This document shows, piece after piece, positions 58,077 through 64,000 of a DNA stretch of 64,000 nucleotides. Each line of letters starts with the position of its first letter. Within the stretch, counting starts at the first letter, position 1. This stretch comes from Trichomonas vaginalis G3. Its lineage: Eukaryota > Parabasalia > Trichomonadida > Trichomonadidae. The stretch is from the NCBI RefSeq assembly GCF_026262505.1, contig NC_067203.1:26021411-26085410 (forward strand). Direction: 5' to 3'. A model generated the notes under the pieces. That model did no database searches. It was not told where the DNA came from and saw only the letters and a program-made list of their open reading frames with translations. The translations under genes were made by a program, and so were the position numbers.

Positions 58077-58128
58077 TTAGGTGAAGAGGTGAGATCTCAC
58101 CTCTTTTCTCACCTCTTTTCTCACCTCA
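58077..58128. repeat. GATC palindrome module, copy d
   Basis: TTAGGTGAAGAGGTGAGATC then TCACCTCTTTTCTCACCTC and a third CACCTC. Preceded by GATCCAAAAATATATT, as in the other array copies. Confidence 0.75.
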
Positions 58129-58850
58129 TGAACTTTCATGACTTCTTCATCGTACATGTTTTGTCAAGACTTCTTCATCGTAATGAGCGTATATGTTTTG
58201 TCATGATTTAATCGTATATGTTTTGTCATGACTTCATCGTATATGTTTTGTCATGACTTCATCGTACATGTTTTGTCATAGATTTCATCGTAAATGTTTT
58301 GTCATGATTTAATCGTTTATGTTTTGTCAAAACTTATTCGTATATGTTTTGTCATGATTTCATCGTATATGTTTTGTCAAGACTTCTTCGTATATGTTTT
58401 GTCATGATTTAATCGTATATGTTTGTCATGATTTCATCGTATATGTTTTGTCATGATTTCTTCGTTTATGTTTTGTCAAAACTTATTCGTATATGTTTTG
58501 TCATGATTTCATCGTATATTTCATACTTCTTCATCGTATTATGTTTTGTCATGATTTCATCGTACATGTTTTGTCATGATTTCATCGTACATGTTTTGTC
58601 ATGACTTCTTCATCGTAAATGTTTTGTCATGATTCATCGTAAATGTTTTGTCATGATTTAATCGTATATGTTTTGTCATGATTTAATCGTACATTTTGTC
58701 AAGACTTCTTCATCGTAATGACGTAAATGTTTTGTCATGATTTCATCAAATTTTTGTCATGATTTCATCGTAAATGTTTTGTCAAGACTTCTTCGTATAT
58801 GTTTGTCATGATTTCATCGTAATGAACGTAAATGTTTGTGAAGAATATAA

Positions 58851-58874
58851 CAACCGTCTGAATTCAGGCGGTTG
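58851..58874. repeat. Perfect-type palindrome within the array
   Basis: CAACCGTCTGAATTCAGGCG followed by GTTG: arms CAACCG(T)CTGAA and TTCAG(G)CGGTTG with one mismatch, then CTTTTA. It is terminator-like in shape but also falls inside the decayed KilA-N segment. Confidence 0.5.
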
Positions 58875-59090
58875 CTTTTATACAAAATTCACGCAGGAAA
58901 ATTCTTGAGTTTTGGTTGAAAGAATACGGTCGAGCCAAAAGTGGCTCAACCTCAAAACAAACATTTTATGATCTTACTAAGGCGTTATGAATGAATTCAA
59001 AGGTATTTGCATACATCCTGACCTCGTTCATTTTGTTGTTGAATTCAGCAAAAATAATGTTTACGTTAATTTTTCACTGTTACCATGTTA
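58862..59090 (+). pseudogene. Decayed KilA-N domain inside the array
   Basis: Coding-like pieces typical of KilA-N: YTKFTQENS near 58880 and IHPDLVHFVVEFSKNN near 59015-59062 (compare YxHPDLVxHIA in the family). It looks broken with several breaks. Downstream, 59090-59180 matches in inverted orientation the spacer after the P3 KilA-N gene (22945-23020), so a KilA-N locus was probably overrun by the expanding array. Confidence 0.5.
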
Positions 59091-59604
59091 CCATGTTACC
59101 ATGTGCTACCAGGTTAATTAACTTCTCTTAAAATTACTGACAACATGACATTTAGACAACAGTCCAGGAAATAAACTTCATCGTAAATGTTTTGTCATGA
59201 CTTCTTCGTATATGTTTTGTCAAAACTTCTTCGTATATGTTTGTCATGATTTCATCGTAATGAACGTATATGTTTTGTCAAACATGAACGTAAAGTTTTG
59301 TCATGACTTCATCGTAAATGTTTTGTCATGACTTCATCGTAAATGTTTTGTCATGACTTCATCGTAAATGTTTTGTCAAGACTTCATCGTAAATGTTTTG
59401 TCATGACTTCATCGTAAATGTTTTGTCAAGACTTCATCGTAAATGTTTTGTCATGACTTCATCGTAAATGTTTTGTCAAACATGAACGTATATGTTTTGT
59501 CAAGACTTCATCGTAAATGTTTTGTCAAACATGAACGTATATGTTTTGTCAAGATTTCTTCGTATATGTTTTGTTATGACTTCTTCATCGTAACGAGTGT
59601 AAAT

Positions 59605-59829
59605 GATTTCATATGATTGTTTCCCTCGAAAAACCGAGAGAAGAGATTCCATATGAAAATCGCAAGAATTTGGCTCCTGGTTTGAAATATTATTATGTTC
59701 ATAGATTTCATCGTAACGAGTGTAAATGATTTCATATGATTGTTTCCCTCGAAAAACCGAGAGAAGAGATTCCATATGAAAATCGCAAGAATTTGGCTCC
59801 TGGTTTGAAATATTATTATGTTCATAGAT
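59605..59829. repeat. Two 119-bp units carrying a KilA-N gene fragment
   Basis: ATGATTGTTTCCCTCGAAAA, then CCGAGAGAAGAGATTCCATA and GGCTCCTGGTTTGAAATATT, occur at 59615 and 59734, spacing 119 bp. Both are close matches to 22207-22320 of the P3 KilA-N gene. They are embedded between array units. Confidence 0.8.
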
Positions 59830-61504
59830 TTCATCGTACATGTTTTGTCAAACATGAACGTATATGTTTTGTCAAACTTCATCGTAAATGATTTGTCATG
59901 ACTTCATCGTATATGCTTTGTCATGATGATTTCATCGAAACTAAACGTATATGATTTGTCATGATTTTATCGTAAATGATTTGTCATGATTTCTTCATCG
60001 TAAATGTTTGTCGAAACTTCATCGTATATGCTTTGTCATGATTTCTTCATTGTATATGTTTTGTCATGATTTCTTCGTAAATGATTTGTCATGATTTCTT
60101 CATCGTAAATGATTTGTCATGACTTCTTCATCGTAAATGTTTTGTCGAAACTTCATCGTATATGCTTTGTCATGATTTCTTCATTGTATATGTTTTGTCA
60201 TATCGATTTCTTCGTAAATGATTTGTCATGATTTCTTCATCGTAAATGATTTGTCATGACTTCTTCATCGTAAATGATTTGTCATGACTTCTTCATCGTA
60301 AATGTTTTGTCAAAACTTCATCGTATATGCTTTGTCAAACATGAGCGTAAATGTTTTGTCGAAACTTCATCGTATATGCTTTGTCATGATTTCTTCATTG
60401 TATATGTTTTGTCATGATTTCTTCGTAAATGATTTGTCATGATTTCTTCATCGTAAATGATTTGTCATGACTTCTTCATCGTCAATGTTTTGTCGAAACT
60501 TCATCGTAATGAGTGTAAATATTTTGTCATGATTTCATCGTAAATGTTTTTGTCATGACTTCTTCATTGTATATGTTTTGTCATGATTTCTTCGTACATT
60601 TTTGTCATGACTTCTTCATCGTATATGTTTTGTCTGATTTCATCGTAAATGTTTTGTCATGATTTCTTCATCGTAATGAGTGTAAATGTTTTGTCATGAT
60701 TTCATCGTATATGTTTTGTCATGACTTCTTCATTGTATATGTTTTGTCATGATTTCTTCGTACATGTTTGTCATGACTTCTTCATCGTATATGTTTTGTC
60801 ATGATTTCATCGTCAATGTTTTGTCATGATTTCTTCATCGTAATGAACGTATATCTTTGTCATGATTTCATCGTATATGTTTTGTCGAAACTTCTTCATT
60901 GTATATGTTTTGTCATGATTTCTTCGTACATGTTTTGTCATGACTTCTTCATCGTATATGTTTTGTCATGATTTCATCGTCAATGTTTTGTCATGATTTC
61001 TTCATCGTAATGAGTGTAAATGTTTTGTCATGATTCATCGTATATGTTTTGTCGAAACTTCTTCATCGTAATGAGCGTATATGTTTTGTCAAACATGAAC
61101 GTATATGTTTTGTCATGATTTCTTCATCGTAAATGTTTTGTCATGATTTCATCGTATATGTTTTGTCGAAACTTCTTCATCGAATGAACGTATATGCTTT
61201 GTCAAACATGAACGTATATGTTTTGTCATGATTTCTTCATCGTAAATGTTTTGTCATGATTTCTTCGTAAATGTTTTGTCATGACTTCTTCTTCGTATAT
61301 GCTTTGTCATGATTTCATCGTAAATGTTTTGTCATGATTTCTTCGTAAATGTTTTGTCATGATTTCTTCATCGTATATGCTTTGTCAAACATGAACGTAT
61401 ATGCTTTGTCAAACATGAACGTATATGTTTTGTCATGATTTCATCGTATATGTTTTGTCAAGACTTCTTCATCGTAATGAGTGTAAATGATCCAAAAATA
61501 ATGT

Positions 61505-61556
61505 TTAGGTGAAGAGGTGAGATCTCACCTCTTTTCTCACCTCTTTTCTCACCTCA
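61505..61556. repeat. GATC palindrome module, copy e
   Basis: TTTAGGTGAAGAGGTGAGAT then CTCACCTCTTTTCTCACCTC and one more CACCTC; preceded by GATCCAAAAATAATG. Confidence 0.75.
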
Positions 61557-61696
61557 TTGAATTTTCATGATTTCATCGTACATGCTTTGTCATGATTTCA
61601 TCGAAACTAAACGTACATGTTTTGTCGAAACTTCATCGTATATGTTTTGTCATGATTTCTTCATCGTAATGAGCGTAAATGACCCAAAAATAATGT

Positions 61697-61748
61697 TTAG
61701 GTGAAGAGGTGAGATCTCACCTCTTTTCTCACCTCTTTTCTCACCTCA
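61697..61748. repeat. GATC palindrome module, copy f
   Basis: Same as copy e, 192 bp further on; preceded by GACCCAAAAATAATG. The mirror partner is at 63183. Confidence 0.75.
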
Positions 61749-62180
61749 TGAATTTTCATGATTTCTTCATCGTAATGAGCGTAAATGTTTTGTCATGATT
61801 TCTTCATCGTAATGAGCGTAAATGTTTTGTCATGATTTCTTCATCGTACATGTTTTGTCATGACTTCATCGTAAATGTTTTGTCGAAACTTCATCGTACA
61901 TGTTTTGTCGAAACTTCATCGTATATGTTTTGTCATGATTTCTTCGTAAATGATTTGTCGAAACTTCTTCATCGTAATGAGCGTATATGCTTTGTCAAGA
62001 CTTCTTCATCGTAATGAGCGTAAATGTTTTGTCATGATTTCTTCATCGTATATGTTTTGTCAAGACTTCTTCGTATATGTTTTGTCATGACTTCATCGTA
62101 TATGTTTTGTCATGATTTCTTCGTAAATGTTTTGTCATGACTTCTTCATCGTAATGAGCGTAAATGATCCAAAAATAATG

Positions 62181-62233
62181 TTTATGTTAGAATGTTAGAT
62201 CTAACACCTTTTCTAACATGTTTTCTAACATGG
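62181..62233. repeat. GATC palindrome module, covarying copy g
   Basis: Same layout as the others but with another arm sequence: TTTATGTTAGAATGTTAGAT then CTAACACCTTTTCTAACATG and one more CTAACATG. Every GGTGA-type unit is replaced by TGTTAGA-type, on both sides of the GATC centre. Confidence 0.8.
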
Positions 62234-62239
62234 AGGATT

Positions 62240-62580
62240 TCATTAGATATAAATATTCTTCCTTCATTTCATTCTATACACAATTTACATCATAGACGAT
62301 TTAATAGATATAATACTTTACTGTTTCATCTGATATAAACATTCTTCCTTCATTTCATTCTATACACAATTTACATCATAGACGATTTAATAGATATAAT
62401 ACTTTACTGTTTCATCTGATATAAACATTCTTCCTTCATTTCATTCTATACACAATTTACATCATAGACGATTTAATAGATATAATACTTTACTGTTTCA
62501 TCTGATATAAACATTCTTCCTTCATTTCATTCTATACACAATTTCTACATCATAGACGATTTAATAGATATAATACTTCT
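62240..62580. repeat. 86-bp tandem repeat, four copies, at the palindrome centre
   Basis: CTTCCTTCATTTCATTCTAT begins at 62258, 62344, 62430 and 62516, a period of 86 bp. Units are nearly identical. The first unit's beginning (TTCATTAGATATAAATATTC) also occurs inverted at about 62663-62695, bounding the spacer. Confidence 0.85.
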
Positions 62581-62699
62581 CATTTCCATATTTACTGATT
62601 TATATTAATACATTATTTGTTGAATAGTATCCTAAAAATATTTGATGGACTTTAACTAAAATAATGTTTAGGGAAGAATATTTATATCTAATGAAATCC

Positions 62700-62752
62700 T
62701 CCATGTTAGAAAACATGTTAGAAAAGGTGTTAGATCTAACATTCTAACATAA
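62700..62752. repeat. GATC palindrome module, covarying copy h
   Basis: Mirror image of copy g: CATGTTAGAAAACATGTTAG, then GTGTTAGATCTAACATTCTA and ACATAAA. Confidence 0.8.
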
Positions 62753-63182
62753 ACATTATTTTTGGATCATTTACGCTCATTACGATGAAGAAGTCATGAC
62801 AAAACATTTACGAAGAAATCATGACAAAACATATACGATGAAGTCATGACAAAACATATACGAAGAAGTCTTGACAAAACATATACGATGAAGAAATCAT
62901 GACAAAAATTTACGCTCATTACGATGAAGAAGTCTTGACAAAGCATATACGCTCATTACGATGAAGAAGTTTCGACAAATCATTTACGAAGAAATCATGA
63001 CAAAACATATACGATGAAGTTTCGACAAAACATGTACGATGAAGTTTCGACAAAACATTTACGATGAAGTCATGACAAAACATGTACGATGAAGAAATCA
63101 TGACAAAACATTTACGCTCATTACGATGAAGAAATCATGACAAAACATTTACGCTCATTACGATGAAAAATCATGAAATTCA

Positions 63183-63235
63183 TGAGGTGAGAAAAGAGGT
63201 GAGAAAAGAGGTGAGATCTCACCTCTTCACCTAAA
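63183..63235. repeat. GATC palindrome module, copy i
   Basis: GAGGTGAGAAAAGAGGTGAG then AAAAGAGGTGAGATCTCACC and TCTTCACCTAAA. Mirror of copy f. Confidence 0.75.
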
Positions 63236-63373
63236 CATTATTTTTGGTCATTTACGCTCATTACGATGAAGAAATCATGACAAAACATATACGATGAAGT
63301 TTCGACAAAACATGTACGTTTAGTTTCGATGAAATCATGACAAAGCATGTACGATGAAATCATGAAAATTCAA

Positions 63374-63425
63374 TGAGGTGAGAAAAGAGGTGAGAAAAGA
63401 GGTGAGATCTCACCTCTTCACCTAA
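63374..63425. repeat. GATC palindrome module, copy j
   Basis: GAGGTGAGAAAAGAGGTGAG then AAAAGAGGTGAGATCTCACC and TCTTCACCTAAA. Mirror of copy e. Confidence 0.75.
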
Positions 63426-64000
63426 ACATTATTTTTGGATCATTTACACTCATTACGATGAAGAAGTCTTGACAAAACATATACGATGAAATCATGACAA
63501 AATATACGTTCATGTTTGACAAAGCATATACGTTCATGTTTGACAAAGCATATACGATGAAGAAATCATGACAAAACATTTACGAAGAAATCATGACAAA
63601 ACATTTACGATGAAATCATGACAAAGCATATACGAAGAAGAAGTCATGACAAAACATTTACGAAGAAATCATGACAAAACATTTACGATGAAGAAATCAT
63701 GACAAAACATATACGTTCATGTTTGACAAAGCATATACGTTCATTCCGATGAAGAAGTTTCGACAAAACATATACGATGAAATCATGACAAAACATTTAC
63801 GATGAAGAAATCATGACAAAACATATACGTTCATGTTTGACAAAACATATACGCTCATTACGATGAAGAAGTTTCGACAAAACATATACGATGAAATCAT
63901 GACAAAACATTTACACTCATTACGATGAAGAAATCATGACAAAACATTGACGATGAAATCATGACAAAACATATACGATGAAGAAGTCATGACAAAACAT

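Larger units (their letters stand above)
57940..62160. repeat. 25-bp minisatellite array, left arm
   Basis: Units follow GTTTTGTCATGACTTCATCG then TAAAT (25 bp), with variants: an extra TTC (28 bp), AAACATGAACGTATAT (22 bp), and A/T/C changes in TAAAT. The most regular block is 59290-59480. Interrupted by GATC modules, by a decayed KilA-N segment (58862-59090) and by two units carrying a KilA-N fragment (59605-59829). The frames through it are not genes. Confidence 0.9.
52771..64000. mobile_element. Element P4 with Polinton-like end, helicase and HNH genes
   Basis: Left tip AAGTCGTGTACTGTGGCACT is similar to the P3 tip (AAGTC...TGGCACTGCG), and the next 200 bp also resemble the P3 terminal repeat (GACACTTTAC, AACGTATATTTTACAAC, TTAACCTTAAATATTTACAA). 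It shares with P3 the small coiled-coil gene and GATC modules. Cargo in view: 144-residue protein, SF3 helicase, NUMOD4/HNH protein, then a 25-bp repeat array forming a giant inverted repeat around 62465. No PolB, capsid or integrase gene is visible before the window ends. Either a Polinton variant whose other genes lie beyond the edge, or a distinct helicase element using Polinton-like ends. The genes in view look whole. Confidence 0.65.
60933..64000. repeat. Giant inverted repeat centred near 62465
   Basis: The right part of the window (about 62665-64000) is the inverted copy of about 60933-62262, apart from a few small indels. For example 61832-62014 equals the reverse complement of 62919-63101. 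The arm is at least 1.3 kb and still matching at the window edge; the spacer is about 400 bp. It could be two elements meeting, or a terminal repeat pair. Confidence 0.85.
62760..64000. repeat. 25-bp minisatellite array, right arm
   Basis: Inverted counterpart of the left array; units such as ATTTACGATGAAGTCATGAC then AAAAC. Contains GATC modules at 63183 and 63374. Continues past the window edge. Confidence 0.9.

Noticed and set aside
58851-58878. Bacterial-type rho-independent terminator and bacterial origin of the region
   Set aside because: The palindrome lies within a decayed KilA-N coding segment, and nothing else here is bacterial.
61832-63101. Two identical 60-residue frames at 61832-62014 and 62919-63101
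   Set aside because: They are the same minisatellite read in both arms of the inverted repeat.
57940-64000. CRISPR-like look of the 25-bp array
   Set aside because: Units run head to tail with no unique spacers of constant size, unit length varies by 3-bp steps, and there are no cas genes; the context is eukaryotic.

Overview
The window looks like genomic DNA of a parabasalid protist (Trichomonas / Tritrichomonas type). Evidence: compact, apparently intronless host genes in AT-rich spacers; a gene with an initiator-binding domain (IBD), a family described from trichomonads; and a mass of Polinton/Maverick and Mutator-like (MULE) elements. I found no clear trichomonad Inr motif just upstream of the host ATGs, so I do not name a species.

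Layout. 1-3188: end of a broken Polinton (P1) running in from the left, with a MULE (A1) inside it. 3189-6755: host island with a CAMK-like kinase and a class 3 lipase pseudogene. 6756-35290: a nest. A truncated outer Polinton (P2) has its DNA polymerase gene split by a second, end-to-end Polinton (P3, 10019-33466) that has about 640-bp terminal inverted repeats and a 6-bp target duplication (GTATAC). P3 carries a packaging ATPase, capsid-type genes, a collagen-like fibre, a KilA-N protein and a protein-primed PolB, many of them decayed. MULEs are inserted in both: C1 in P2, and B1 (with A2 inside it) and B3 in P3. 35290-52550: host block with an IBD protein, a Rab3GAP catalytic subunit, a Wntless/TMEM181-like membrane protein, an armadillo protein, a Rap/Ran-GAP-like protein and a Nup155-like nucleoporin, with MULEs C2, B2 and D between genes. 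52771-64000: a fourth element (P4) with P3-like ends. It encodes an SF3 helicase and a NUMOD4/HNH protein and then turns into a 25-bp repeat array that forms a giant inverted repeat centred near 62465 and runs out of the window.

Most notable. (1) MULE-like elements flanked by exact direct duplications of 80, 80, 91 and 92 bp. One 366-bp family has a 10-bp duplication at one site and 92 bp at another. An empty-site sequence for the 91-bp case is present in the other P3 terminal repeat. (2) A recurrent palindrome module centred on GATC, ten copies, whose arms change together (GGTGA to TGTTA). (3) Hairpins at the tips of P3 and P4 whose stems differ in sequence but still pair around a shared loop. 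(4) A helicase element with Polinton-like ends and no polymerase in view. Statements about virus-like elements are kept at the level of fossils.
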